A stretch of DNA of 64,000 nucleotides from Bradyrhizobium semiaridum. GTDB taxonomy: Bacteria; Pseudomonadota; Alphaproteobacteria; Rhizobiales; Xanthobacteraceae. The notes beneath the pieces were generated by a model, which was not told where the DNA came from, made no database searches, and was given only the letters and a program-made list of their open reading frames with translations. The stretch lies in the NCBI RefSeq assembly GCF_020329505.1, contig NZ_JAGKJJ010000009.1, positions 62,001 through 126,000 of the forward strand, in the 5' to 3' direction. Shown here one piece after another: positions 27,167 to 34,670 of this stretch. Made by a program: the position numbers and the translations under genes. The number at the start of each line of letters is the position of its first letter. The first letter of the stretch is position 1.

Positions 27167-27403
27167 TCACGCCTTCCGGCCCGGCCTGCGTGCACGCTTC
27201 GATGGTGCGCCGTCCTGCTTCGCTGCGCCCTGAAGCTTCGCGCTCTTGCGCAGCGCGTCCTTCAGGTCGATCGGGATACCGTGCTTCTTGAAGAGATCGG
27301 CGAAGGCCTCGTCGGCCAGCTCCTGCAATGTCGCCATACGGTCGCGTCCGAGCTGTTTCAGCTTGTCGAACGTCTCGTCATCGAACTCGATCAGCTTGCG
27401 CAA
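27167..27403 (-). CDS. Small ribbon-helix-helix-like DNA-binding protein
   Basis: A 78-residue protein starting at a TTG, LRKLIEFDDETFDKLKQLG, with GGAG 9 bases before it. The pattern of one strand (KLIEFD) followed by two helices (DDETFDKLKQLGRDR and TLQELADEAFADLFKKHG) fits a CopG/Arc ribbon-helix-helix fold. The tail is basic (PSKRARRPGRKA), compatible with DNA binding. A partner toxin is not seen next door, so it is a possible orphan regulator. The TTG start is an inference from similarity to common rhizobial sequences. Confidence 0.68.
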   Translation of the reverse strand: MRKLIEFDDETFDKLKQLGRDRMATLQELADEAFADLFKKHGIPIDLKDALRKSAKLQGAAKQDGAPSKRARRPGRKA

Positions 27404-27483
27404 AGCGCATTGCTCCAATGCTGTGGGGGCTCCCTGGGAACTGCCGTCTTGCGCAATGGTTGAGCCCGCAAGGGAGAACTCCA

Positions 27484-27816
27484 ATGCGCAAATTATCCGC
27501 CACCACCGCGCTCGCGACAATCGTGTTTCTACTGGCGCCGGCAGCCGGCTTCGCTCAAGGCACCGGAGGCGCCGGAGGCAGCGCCGGCGCGGGCACCGGC
27601 AGCCCGTCGCCGTCAGGCACGTCCGGCACGGCCTCGTCGCAACTCGGGTCACCGCGCGGCACCAACAGTGCCGGCACCGCCCAGTCCTCGGGCCGGCCGA
27701 ACAGCGGCGAGGGCGTCACCACCGGTTCGGCGTCGGGCCAAAGCATCGACAAGACCATCGAAGACGAGAACCGCTCGGTCGACCACCGGTTGAAGGGCAT
27801 TTGCCGCGGTTGCTAG
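27484..27816 (+). CDS. Secreted Gly/Ser/Thr-rich small protein
   Basis: A 110-residue protein with a clear signal peptide (ATTALATIVFLLAPAAGFAQ, cut near residue 25) and a low-complexity Gly/Ser/Thr mature region, ending DKTIEDENRSVDHRLKGICRGC with two cysteines. GGGAG precedes the ATG. It resembles unknown rhizobial periplasmic or exported proteins. Function unknown. It is divergent from the RHH-like gene. Confidence 0.78.
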   Translation: MRKLSATTALATIVFLLAPAAGFAQGTGGAGGSAGAGTGSPSPSGTSGTASSQLGSPRGTNSAGTAQSSGRPNSGEGVTTGSASGQSIDKTIEDENRSVDHRLKGICRGC

Positions 27817-27965
27817 GGTGCCGGTGCCGCCAATGATTAACGCGGGTCGCGCAGAAGTGAGCGCGACAAAGCGCGCAGGCGGGAAGTCGCGGTCCTACAT
27901 TGGGTTAGCATGATCGGGCGCAGGGACGCGCCGGAGGATTTCTTCTTTAGAAGGAGTAACGGGTG

Positions 27966-28493
27966 ATGTTGCGTAAAACGATGATTGCCTTGTTGGCGAC
28001 CGCTTCGGTCGGTCTGCTCACGGTCGACGCTGCGTCGGCGCGCGGCGGCTTTGGCGGCGGCGGCTTCCGCGGCGGCGGTGGCGGTTTTCATGCTGGCGGT
28101 TTTGGCGGCGGTGGGTTCGGCGGCGGCTTCCATGCCGGTCCGGCTTTCCGTGGCGGAGGCTATGGCGGTGGCTTCCGGGCGGCTGCGATCGGCGGCGGCG
28201 CCGGATGGGCTGGTCGCGGCTGGCACGGCGGTGGCTGGCACGGCGGCGGCTGGCGTGGCGGCTACTATCGCCGCGGCTGGGGTTATCCGCTGGCGGCGAC
28301 AGCGATCGGCCTTGGCCTCGCCTATGGGGCGTACGGCGCCTATGGCGGCTATTATGACGATTACTACGCCGGCTATCCGTACTACGCCGATTACGGCTAT
28401 GGCGACGATTACTATGGCGGCTGCTACGTCGTCCGCCGCAGCGTGATGACCCCGTACGGATGGCGGGTCCGCCCCGTGCAGGTCTGCAATTGA
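27966..28493 (+). CDS. Secreted Gly/Tyr-rich repeat protein
   Basis: A 175-residue protein: signal peptide MLRKTMIALLATASVGLL cut near DAASA-RG, a Gly-rich low-complexity domain with runs of GGGF and HAGG, a basic WHGG section, a predicted hydrophobic helix (AATAIGLGLAYGAYGAYG) and a Tyr-rich stretch (YDDYYAGYPYYADYG). It ends in a small folded tail VVRRSVMTPYGWRVRPVQVCN with two cysteines (C-rest), common in rhizobial glycine-rich exported proteins. AGAAGGAG precedes the start. Role unknown; maybe surface or stress related. Confidence 0.82.
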   Translation: MLRKTMIALLATASVGLLTVDAASARGGFGGGGFRGGGGGFHAGGFGGGGFGGGFHAGPAFRGGGYGGGFRAAAIGGGAGWAGRGWHGGGWHGGGWRGGYYRRGWGYPLAATAIGLGLAYGAYGAYGGYYDDYYAGYPYYADYGYGDDYYGGCYVVRRSVMTPYGWRVRPVQVCN

Positions 28494-28556
28494 GCCCACC
28501 GCGCAGCGCATGGTGGTCCATCTGATCGCCACGCTGCTGGTCTTGGAATGATCGTC

Positions 28557-28586
28557 GCGGCCTCGGTGTTCTGACGCCGGGGCCGC
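28557..28586. terminator. GC-rich hairpin downstream of the Gly-rich gene
   Basis: A 12-bp stem (GCGGCCTCGGTG with CGCCGGGGCCGC, two G-U pairs in RNA) with a 6-base loop. No T run follows, so termination is uncertain. Confidence 0.35.
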
Positions 28587-28699
28587 CGCGCAATGGTATG
28601 CGGCTTGCCTTATCTTGGAGCTGTGTCGTGCAGCCGTTCCCGTGTGAATGCGTCACAACGCTAAACGGCCCGGCTGCGATCGGGGCCCGGCCTCAGAGG

Positions 28700-28858
28700 A
28701 TGACCGAGATGTTGACCGCTCCCGATTTGACATTGCTGTTCATGGGCGTTGTTCTCAGCCTGGCGATCGCGTTGATCTGGATGCTCCACGAGCTCGAGCC
28801 GAGGCTTGCACGATTGCGGTCGCGGCGCGATCGCGTCGCCCGCGATCGCACCGGGTAG
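28700..28858 (+). CDS. Small single-helix membrane protein
   Basis: A 52-residue frame beginning MTEMLTAPDLTLLFMG with one transmembrane helix (LLFMGVVLSLAIALIWML) and a basic cytoplasmic tail (RLRSRRDRVARDRTG). An AGAGG sits just before the ATG. It agrees with the inside-positive rule. I do not know a family, and another in-frame ATG at 28709 could be the start. Confidence 0.5.
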   Translation: MTEMLTAPDLTLLFMGVVLSLAIALIWMLHELEPRLARLRSRRDRVARDRTG

Positions 28859-28896
28859 TCGGCAACGACACCCGCCGCGCCGGCAACGCAATCCGG

Positions 28897-29781
28897 TCAG
28901 CCGAGCACGCCGTATTTCTTCAGCCAGGCCTGCATCTGATTCCAGCCATCCTCGGCCGCGTCCTTGCGGTAGCTGGCGCGATAATCGGCATGGAAGCCGT
29001 GCGGCGCGCCGGGGTAGATCTTGAACTCGGCGGTCTTCTTGTTCGCAGCCAGCGCCGCCTTGAACGCCTCGACACTCTCGACCGGAATGCCGGTGTCGGC
29101 CTCGCCATAGAGGCCGAGCACCGGCGCTTTCATCTCGGGCGCGAGCTGCATCGGGCTCTTCGGCCACAGCGGGTTCGGCGGATCGAGCGGCGGGCCGTAG
29201 AAGGCGACGCCGGCCTTCAGCGCCGTCGAATGCGCGGCATATTCCCAGACCGTGCGTCCGCCGCGGCAGAAGCCGATGATGCCGAGGCGCGAGGTGTCGC
29301 CGCCCTGCGATTTCGCCCAGGCCACCGTCGCGTCGAGGTCGTCCAGCAGCTCAGCATCAGCCTTGCCATTCACGATCGGCATCAGCTGCGGGATGTCGGT
29401 GATCTTGGTGAGGTCGCCGCCCTTGAAGTAGTAGTCCGGCGCCACCGCGAAGGCGCCGAGCTTGGCGAGCCGGCGCGTGACGTCATTGATGTATTCGTGC
29501 AGGCCGAAGATCTCCATCGCGACCAGCACCACCGGCGGATTGTTGACGCCGGCAGGGCGCGCGAAATAACCGGGCATCTCGCCCTCGGCCACCTTGATCC
29601 TGGCATCGCCGACCGTGAGGCCGCTGGTGTTGGTCTTGATCACGTCGGCCCGTACCGGGCCAGCGGCTAGGGTGTAGCCCGCGGCGACGGCAGCCGATGC
29701 GGTCATGAAGCCGCGGCGCGACACCGGCGCGGGCTTGGTCAGTCCGATGACATCCTGGGTCAGAACAGGGCCGGCGCTCAT
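28897..29781 (-). CDS. Dienelactone hydrolase family protein with Tat signal
   Basis: A 294-residue protein whose N-terminus carries a twin-arginine signal (VSRRGFMTASAAVAAGY) and then an alpha/beta domain. The nucleophile is a cysteine in GFCRGGRTVWEY (about residue 173), with an aspartate in LYGEADTGIP and a histidine in PHGFH, the triad of dienelactone hydrolases. A classical DLH hydrolyses dienelactones of the chlorocatechol pathway in the cytosol. Export here suggests a different, periplasmic ester or lactone. No other aromatic degradation genes are nearby. Confidence 0.88.
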   Translation of the reverse strand: MSAGPVLTQDVIGLTKPAPVSRRGFMTASAAVAAGYTLAAGPVRADVIKTNTSGLTVGDARIKVAEGEMPGYFARPAGVNNPPVVLVAMEIFGLHEYINDVTRRLAKLGAFAVAPDYYFKGGDLTKITDIPQLMPIVNGKADAELLDDLDATVAWAKSQGGDTSRLGIIGFCRGGRTVWEYAAHSTALKAGVAFYGPPLDPPNPLWPKSPMQLAPEMKAPVLGLYGEADTGIPVESVEAFKAALAANKKTAEFKIYPGAPHGFHADYRASYRKDAAEDGWNQMQAWLKKYGVLG

Positions 29782-29866
29782 TCATGTCCTCCTGGGGATC
29801 AAGGAGGCGGCATTCAGCAAACAAAGCCGATGGCTGGCAAATCACCAGCCTGCGAGCAGCGCGCAG

Positions 29867-29909
29867 AAAAAAACAAGGCCGTCGACGTAGTATACCGTCA
29901 ACGACCTTG
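29867..29909 (-). terminator. Rho-independent terminator for leftward transcripts
   Basis: On the minus strand, CAAGGTCGTTGACG pairs with CGTCGACGGCCTTG (14 bp, two G-U pairs) over an 8-base loop and is followed by seven T. It ends the transcript of the coiled-coil gene at 30045-30533. Confidence 0.85.
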
Positions 29910-30044
29910 CCAGCCCCGGACCTTGAAATCGGCTCACGCCATCCGGTCCTTTAAGGATGACTCGGATTCGAATGCCGATATGTGAACCAGTTCACAAATT
30001 CGGCGATTAATTCACTTTACCGGGCGTTTGCGGCGAACCCCGGC

Positions 30045-30533
30045 TCAGCCGCGCGATCGGTGGCGTTTGCGATAAGAGCTCCGCACCTTCGACCGCTTGC
30101 GCGGCGACGGCTCCGCAGCCGGCTCGTTGGCCTGCGCGTTCGCCTGCGCCTGGCGCAGACCCTCGACCTGCTCGGTCAGCGTGGCGACCTGGTCGGAGAG
30201 CTTCTTGTTGTCGGCCTGCTGCGCGGCGAGCTGCCGGCGCATCGCCTGCATCTGGTCCTGCACCTCCTGCAGCTGGTCGATCGATTCCTGCTGGGTCATC
30301 TCGAGCCCCTTGGTCTTCTCGACCAGGGCTTCGGAAACCTGTACGGCCCGCGCCTGCAACTGACGGGCGGCAACTGCGCGGTCGGTCTCGGGGGTGTTGC
30401 CGCTGAAGGCACGATACATCGCGATCGAGCCGATGCCGAACAGCACGAGCACCAGCGCCACGGCGCCGATCGCGATCGGCTGCACGCCGATGCGGCTGCT
30501 CGACTGCGTATTCCCGGGGGCAAACTCGACCAT
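30045..30533 (-). CDS. Membrane-anchored coiled-coil protein
   Basis: A 162-residue protein with one N-terminal transmembrane helix (IGAVALVLVLFGIGSIAMY) and a Gln/Glu-rich coiled coil from about residue 60 to 130 (QQESIDQLQEVQDQMQAM then QQADNKKLSDQVATLTEQ), with a very basic C-terminal tail (PRKRSKVRSSYRKRHRSRG). The basic tail could contact nucleic acid or phospholipid. No family recognised. It ends at the terminator at 29867-29909. Confidence 0.72.
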   Translation of the reverse strand: MVEFAPGNTQSSSRIGVQPIAIGAVALVLVLFGIGSIAMYRAFSGNTPETDRAVAARQLQARAVQVSEALVEKTKGLEMTQQESIDQLQEVQDQMQAMRRQLAAQQADNKKLSDQVATLTEQVEGLRQAQANAQANEPAAEPSPRKRSKVRSSYRKRHRSRG

Positions 30534-30707
30534 GCGACGAGAAACCGGAGATCAATTGAATAGCTCCGATTACCACAACCGGGGCAGGGGCAAAACCAGG
30601 ATTCAGGCGGGCGTGGGATATCGGCGGGCGAAATCTGCCGCGAATTCAATGGCCCTTGCCCCAAATTGGGACTGTTGGGCGGTTTCGGCTCGATCCGGGA
30701 GGCGCGT

Positions 30708-31241
30708 TCAGACCGACGGAGGCGCGATCAAACCGACCCTCATCTCCCTGGCCACATAGACGCAGGTGTCGTCGGCCAGCACGCGTCCATCGCCGACGCC
30801 GAGGGCCAGTCTGCCGCGCCGGACCTGGCGCATGTCGACCTCGTAGCGGACGCGCCGGACCTCCGGCGTGATGTGGCCCCTGAACTTCACGTCGCCGACG
30901 CCGATGGCCCGGCCCTTGCCCGGCGAACCGGACCAGCCGAGCCAGAACCCGATGATCTGCCACATGGCGTCGAGACCGAGGCAGCCCGGCATCACCGGGT
31001 CGCCGGCAAAATGGCAGGCGAAGAACCAGAGGCCGGGCGCGATGTCCAGCTCGGCGACGACATGGCCCTTGCCGAATGCGCCGCCGTTGAGACTGATCTC
31101 GGTGATGCGGTCCATCACCAGCATCGGCGGCGCCGGCAGTTGCGCGTTGCCCGGCCCGAAATAGCCGCCCTCGCTTGATCGCAGCAAATCGGGCTTCGTG
31201 TAGGACGATCGCGGCGTGTGAAAATCGTGCGGGTTGAACAT
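30708..31241 (-). CDS. fabA: 3-hydroxydecanoyl-ACP dehydratase/isomerase (FabA family)
   Basis: A 177-residue FabA family protein. The catalytic histidine is H77 in FACHFAGDPVMPG and the aspartate is D91 in CLGLD, spaced as in E. coli (His70 and Asp84). The downstream segments GKGRAIGVGDVKFRG and the C-terminal MRVGL follow the same plan. FabA dehydrates 3-hydroxyacyl-ACP and isomerises trans-2-decenoyl-ACP, making unsaturated fatty acids. The usual partner fabB is not next to it, so this may be a second fabA copy or regulated separately. A TetR gene is just upstream on the same strand. Confidence 0.9.
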   Translation of the reverse strand: MFNPHDFHTPRSSYTKPDLLRSSEGGYFGPGNAQLPAPPMLVMDRITEISLNGGAFGKGHVVAELDIAPGLWFFACHFAGDPVMPGCLGLDAMWQIIGFWLGWSGSPGKGRAIGVGDVKFRGHITPEVRRVRYEVDMRQVRRGRLALGVGDGRVLADDTCVYVAREMRVGLIAPPSV

Positions 31242-31293
31242 GATGGCCTTCGATCTTTGACTTCCTGCTGAACGTTAGCTGTGGCAGTGCACG

Positions 31294-31884
31294 CTAAGCT
31301 TTGGCCTTGGCGGGCAGGCGCAGCGCGGCGGCCATGAAGGCCCAGATCTCGTCGGTGAGCCGCATCGGATCAGGCCGCCGATCGCCGGTCAGCGCGCCGA
31401 TCAGTGCCTGGCGGATGCCGCCGATCATCAGCGCGATGGTGAGGTCAGGGTCGATGTCGGCCGGCACAATCCCATCGCGCTGCGCCGCCTGAAGCATCCT
31501 CGCGCCACCCGCGAGCTGCCGGCTGGTGAAGGCTGTCTCAACGTCCAGCACTTCCGGTGCGCGGCTGAGCGGACCGATCACGAGCGGAGCAAATGGGTGG
31601 TCGTAGTGAAACGCGACATAGGCGCCGATGCGGGCTTTCTCCCGTTCTGCCCAGCTCGTCGCAGGCAGCTTGGCGCCGCCAAACGCAGCTTCATCGAGCT
31701 GGCGATAGAAGTCCTCGACCACAGCCGCGATCAGGCCGGCCTTCGATCCGAAGTGGTGATAGGCGAGCCCGACCGACGCTCGCGCTCGCCTGGCAACAGC
31801 CTGCATCTCGAGGTGGCCGTGGCCTTCGACGAGCTCGTCCTGCGCCGCAGAGAGTAATCGTCCACGCGTTCCCAAGCCCGGCAC
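31294..31884 (-). CDS. TetR/AcrR family transcriptional regulator
   Basis: A 196-residue regulator. The N-terminal DNA-binding domain contains RGRLLSAAQDELVEGHG, VARRARASVGLAYHHFGSKAGL (helix-turn-helix), and the rest is the helical ligand domain. It starts at a GTG at 31884; an 18-bp perfect palindrome lies 19 bp upstream, probably its own operator. It lies 53 bp upstream of fabA on the same strand, so it may control it, in the manner of the FabR/DesT-like lipid regulators. Ligand unknown. Confidence 0.9.
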   Translation of the reverse strand: MPGLGTRGRLLSAAQDELVEGHGHLEMQAVARRARASVGLAYHHFGSKAGLIAAVVEDFYRQLDEAAFGGAKLPATSWAEREKARIGAYVAFHYDHPFAPLVIGPLSRAPEVLDVETAFTSRQLAGGARMLQAAQRDGIVPADIDPDLTIALMIGGIRQALIGALTGDRRPDPMRLTDEIWAFMAAALRLPAKAKA

Positions 31885-31902
31885 AGCGATCTCGTCTGTT
31901 TC

Positions 31903-31920
31903 TGAATTGAATTCAATTCA
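31903..31920. promoter_or_regulatory. 18-bp perfect palindrome, probable TetR operator
   Basis: TGAATTGAATTCAATTCA is its own reverse complement over all 18 bases. It lies 19 bp before the GTG start of the TetR gene, where a repressor would block transcription of the regulator and the fabA after it. Confidence 0.8.
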
Positions 31921-32109
31921 AAACGACATCCGCGAGCAAGTCAAGCTCAACGAAGAAGTGGGCCTTAGCGGGCCTTCATCGCTGCCACAATGCCGGAGGG
32001 GACACGGCAAGCGGTGCTCGAGCGCACGGAGGTTGGATTCGGATGCGGCGCCCAATCATTTTCGGCCAGATCACTATCGAGGTGCCCGTCTCGGTGACGC
32101 TCGGGTTGA

Positions 32110-32487
32110 TCACCACAGCAGGCCGTCTTGCTCGAAGCTCGCCGATAACCAGACACAAAGCGCTGCCACTGCGCCGCAAATTAATCCCATCACCAGCAGC
32201 ATCGTGTCGAACCGCTCAAGGCCGAGGGTGAGAATTCCAACGGCTCCTCCCGAAACAATCATCCGGATCAGCCGGTGGACTTCCCATCGGACGAGGATCA
32301 CGTCGCTTGACCATGCCAACAGCACCATAATGACGATGTACGTTTTCGCTGCATCGCCGACCAAGATCGTAAAGACCAGCCATCGTGAGAACGTCGAGTT
32401 CCACCCTGACCAAAGCGCCATTGTCGCCGAGATCATCGTGACTCCCACGAGCGGACCGACCAGAGAAAAGATCAAGAGTCGTTTCAT
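32110..32487 (-). CDS. Small polytopic membrane protein (DUF5413-like)
   Basis: A 125-residue protein starting MKRLLIFSLVGPLVGVTM, with about four hydrophobic segments (LIFSLVGPLVGVTM, FTILVGDAAKTYIVIMVLLAW, IVSGGAVGILTLG and MLLVMGLICGAVAALCVW). It resembles a short inner-membrane family seen in Bradyrhizobium, which I recall as DUF5413 without certainty. Function unknown. The 190 bp between it and the TetR operator holds no gene I can support. Confidence 0.7.
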   Translation of the reverse strand: MKRLLIFSLVGPLVGVTMISATMALWSGWNSTFSRWLVFTILVGDAAKTYIVIMVLLAWSSDVILVRWEVHRLIRMIVSGGAVGILTLGLERFDTMLLVMGLICGAVAALCVWLSASFEQDGLLW

Positions 32488-32624
32488 GCCTACAGCATAG
32501 CGGACCTGCAGACTTTGCTATGTGCAGATTCCCAGGAGATTTTCCGTGCAACGCCTCATCCGAACGACGATGCGGATCCCTTGATCGCCTCTTCCCAAGC
32601 GGCGATCGCGTCCCCCAAAAGGAT

Positions 32625-32654
32625 GCGGCCACCCTTTGGGGGAAGGGTGGCCGC
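32625..32654. repeat. GC-rich inverted repeat, 12-bp arms
   Basis: GCGGCCACCCTT pairs perfectly with AAGGGTGGCCGC around a 6-base loop, about 70 bp downstream of the peptidase stop (leftward gene at 32723). The minus strand continues ATCCTTTT, a weak terminator signal. Confidence 0.55.
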
Positions 32655-32722
32655 GCGCGAACCGGTCTGGGACGGGGAGGGGTGGGGATGTGACCGGGTC
32701 GCGTAACCAAAAATCCTTCTGC

Positions 32723-33337
32723 TCAGCGCGAGCTTGCCGTTGCAACTGCCGGGCGGCTGTCACCGAGCGAGACCCACACGTTGGGATCGCTCTGCGATTG
32801 CCGCTTGACGAAGCGGTAGCCGGTATCCGTCCAGGCGACGATGCTCTCGTTCTGATTGTCGAGAACGAACTCGCCCTTGTCGGTCTTCACCGTCAGCACT
32901 GCGTGGCCTTCGCCCTTCTTGTCGCGGACCACCGTGATCAACAGCGCCTCGCGCGGCCAGCCGGCATCCATCAGCATCTTGCGCTTCAGGAGCACGTAGT
33001 CCTCGCAGTCGCCGTAGCCGTCCGACGGCAACGACCATTTCTCGATCACGCCCCAATGATCCATGTCGGTCATCGGCTTGATCGTTTCGTTGACCCACTT
33101 GTTGACCCGCACGAGGTCGCGCCAAGCGGTCTGCGACATCACGATGTCGCGTGGCTGCGTCGCACCACCGCGGCAATCGCCGGGGTTCTCGGTGCAGAAT
33201 TCGACCCAGCCGATCGGCGAACGCGCGACGTCCCCCAGGCTGGCGTAGACCACGTCGCCGGCCTTGGCCGACACGCATGTCGCAAACAGGATGGCGGCGA
33301 CCGCCAAACCTTTCCCCTGTCCCCTGAACCCAAACAT
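32723..33337 (-). CDS. BTLCP (LapG-type) transglutaminase-like cysteine peptidase
   Basis: A 204-residue exported protein with a signal peptide (LAVAAILFATCVSAKA-GD) and the bacterial transglutaminase-like cysteine peptidase core. The catalytic residues are C111 in YGDCEDYVLL, H145 in GEGHAVLTV and D160 in VLDNQNE. In Pseudomonas, LapG releases a cell-surface adhesin when c-di-GMP is low. The LapD partner is not nearby here, but a tandem PilZ c-di-GMP protein lies upstream on the same strand. Many rhizobial BTLCP proteins are uncharacterised, so the LapG role is family analogy. The start at 33337 avoids an N-terminal extension before the signal peptide. Confidence 0.88.
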   Translation of the reverse strand: MFGFRGQGKGLAVAAILFATCVSAKAGDVVYASLGDVARSPIGWVEFCTENPGDCRGGATQPRDIVMSQTAWRDLVRVNKWVNETIKPMTDMDHWGVIEKWSLPSDGYGDCEDYVLLKRKMLMDAGWPREALLITVVRDKKGEGHAVLTVKTDKGEFVLDNQNESIVAWTDTGYRFVKRQSQSDPNVWVSLGDSRPAVATASSR

Positions 33338-33440
33338 CGTGGCCCCCGTTTTTCTTGTTGGGACCACGTTTGACACAAACGATTTTCGCCGCCGCTAAGT
33401 GCGCAAGGTAGATTTGACGCGAATACTGGTAAAAGGCGCG

Positions 33441-33508
33441 GCGAATTCGATCTGTACTTGAATCGAATTCGCGTAAAATTTGAAACGACTGCAATTGATT
33501 CAAATTTT
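33441..33508. promoter_or_regulatory. Two consecutive inverted repeats upstream of the BTLCP gene
   Basis: Dyad 1: GCGAATTCGAT (33441-33451) with ATCGAATTCGC (33462-33472), 10-base spacer. Dyad 2: AAAATTTGAA (33475-33484) with TTCAAATTTT (33499-33508), 14-base spacer. Both are perfect, AT-rich in a GC-rich genome, and located about 105-170 bp before the start of the leftward BTLCP gene. They look like regulator-binding sites. Confidence 0.6.
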
Positions 33509-33599
33509 ATGCATTAACGGGGCAAACGCTGGGCCAAGCGTGGTTTGCCGCCGCAAACGGTTCCGATATTAACCGCTGAATCCGCCGTCCACATACGCC

Positions 33600-33633
33600 G
33601 AAGGCGGCCGCCGGAGCACCGGAGGCCGCCTTC
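33600..33633. repeat. Inverted repeat after the PilZ gene
   Basis: GAAGGCGGCC at 33600-33609 and GGCCGCCTTC at 33624-33633, extendable with partial pairing outward. It lies 39 bp past the PilZ stop on the leftward strand. No T run, so a weak or alternative terminator. Confidence 0.5.
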
Positions 33634-33671
33634 GCGGAGCAAAAATCGGGGGTTTTGCGCGGGGTTTCGCT

Positions 33672-34289
33672 TTACCTCGCGGTAACGCTCTCTTCGAGGG
33701 TTTCCGCAGCCTGCTCGTGGACGAACTCGAGCGCAAAACCTTCCTCGAGGTTTCGCACCACGCGCGCCTGCACCTTGCCGAGCATCACCAGCGACTTCAG
33801 CGGCGGGCGGTTCTCGGCGGCGATGGCCGCGCCCGACAGCGAAAGGTCGATGATCCGGCAGGTCATCCGGGTGCCGTCTTCCTGCGTGAGCAGGGCGATC
33901 GGGTTGCGCGGCACGATACGATCGTGGCGGCGGTCTTCCGGCAGGTTGAGGATGTCGCGGTTGGCGAGCCAGGTGAGCTGGGCGGCGAGCTTGTCGCGCT
34001 TGCGCGCGGTGGCCCCGATCGTCATCGCAAAGCCGTTGTCGATGATCCGGGTGATGCGGCCCTCGACCCGGCCGATATGGTCGAGATAGGCGATCACGCG
34101 GTCGCCGACATTGCCGATGCCGGGCGCCAGCAAAGCCAGGCCACCCGGGGACATATTGATGATCTGGCAGGGAAACTCACGCCGGTCAGGCAGCATGTAG
34201 CGGCCGAGCAGGTGCACCTTGACGCGCTGGAAGCGCCGCCGTTCCTCCGCAACCGGGACGACGGAAGTTTTCTTCTGTGCAAACGACAT
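33672..34289 (-). CDS. Tandem PilZ-domain protein
   Basis: A 205-residue protein with two PilZ domains. The first has ERRRFQR (RxxxR) near residue 16 and INMSPGG (NxSxxG) near residue 48; the second has RRHDR near residue 122 and IIDLSLSG (DxSxxG) near residue 147. So both sites carry c-di-GMP ligand motifs. These soluble proteins transmit c-di-GMP to motility, polysaccharide synthesis or adhesion. It starts MSFAQKK at 34289; an upstream extension is not supported. A frameshifted single PilZ gene is at 17817. Confidence 0.88.
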   Translation of the reverse strand: MSFAQKKTSVVPVAEERRRFQRVKVHLLGRYMLPDRREFPCQIINMSPGGLALLAPGIGNVGDRVIAYLDHIGRVEGRITRIIDNGFAMTIGATARKRDKLAAQLTWLANRDILNLPEDRRHDRIVPRNPIALLTQEDGTRMTCRIIDLSLSGAAIAAENRPPLKSLVMLGKVQARVVRNLEEGFALEFVHEQAAETLEESVTAR

Positions 34290-34444
34290 CACCGCAGCCC
34301 GACCACCGTCCATTCGGAGCCCCGACGACCCTACGGCTGACAGGGTTAACGGGGCGTTACATCGGCGTGCATCAAGTACAGGCAGGCGGCCTGCGGTTGA
34401 GTGACGCGCGGCGCGTCGGCCAGGGGAACCAGGCGCCTCCGAGT

Positions 34445-34565
34445 GTCGTCCTGGCGAAAGCCAGGACCCATTACCCCAACTGGTTGTTGTTGCGCGACGC
34501 AGTGGCTAACGTCCCGCTCTCAACCAAATTCGGTGGTTATGGGTCCTGGCTTTCGCCAGGACGAC
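34445..34565. repeat. Intergenic palindromic repeat, family C
   Basis: Arms GTCGTCCTGGCGAAAGCCAG at the left and CTGGCTTTCGCCAGGACGAC at the right, extended by GACCCAT/ATGGGTC inside, with a unique ~67-bp middle. It fills most of the 380-bp gap between the PilZ start and the alcohol dehydrogenase. Each arm can itself fold (CCTGGCGAAAGCCAGG). I recall this repeat as widespread in Bradyrhizobium. Confidence 0.88.
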
Positions 34566-34670
34566 GGACATGGAGAGGCCGGCGTGCAGGTGCGTCGTTT
34601 CGCAGCCGATATTGGCAACGCCGACTGCTTCACCTAGCCTCGCAACGACAAGACGTGGGAGGAACAACCG

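Noticed and set aside
27837..28532. A 231-residue minus-strand frame rich in Ala, Ile and Thr
   Set aside because: Antisense to the Gly-rich exported protein, which has a ribosome site and a signal peptide.
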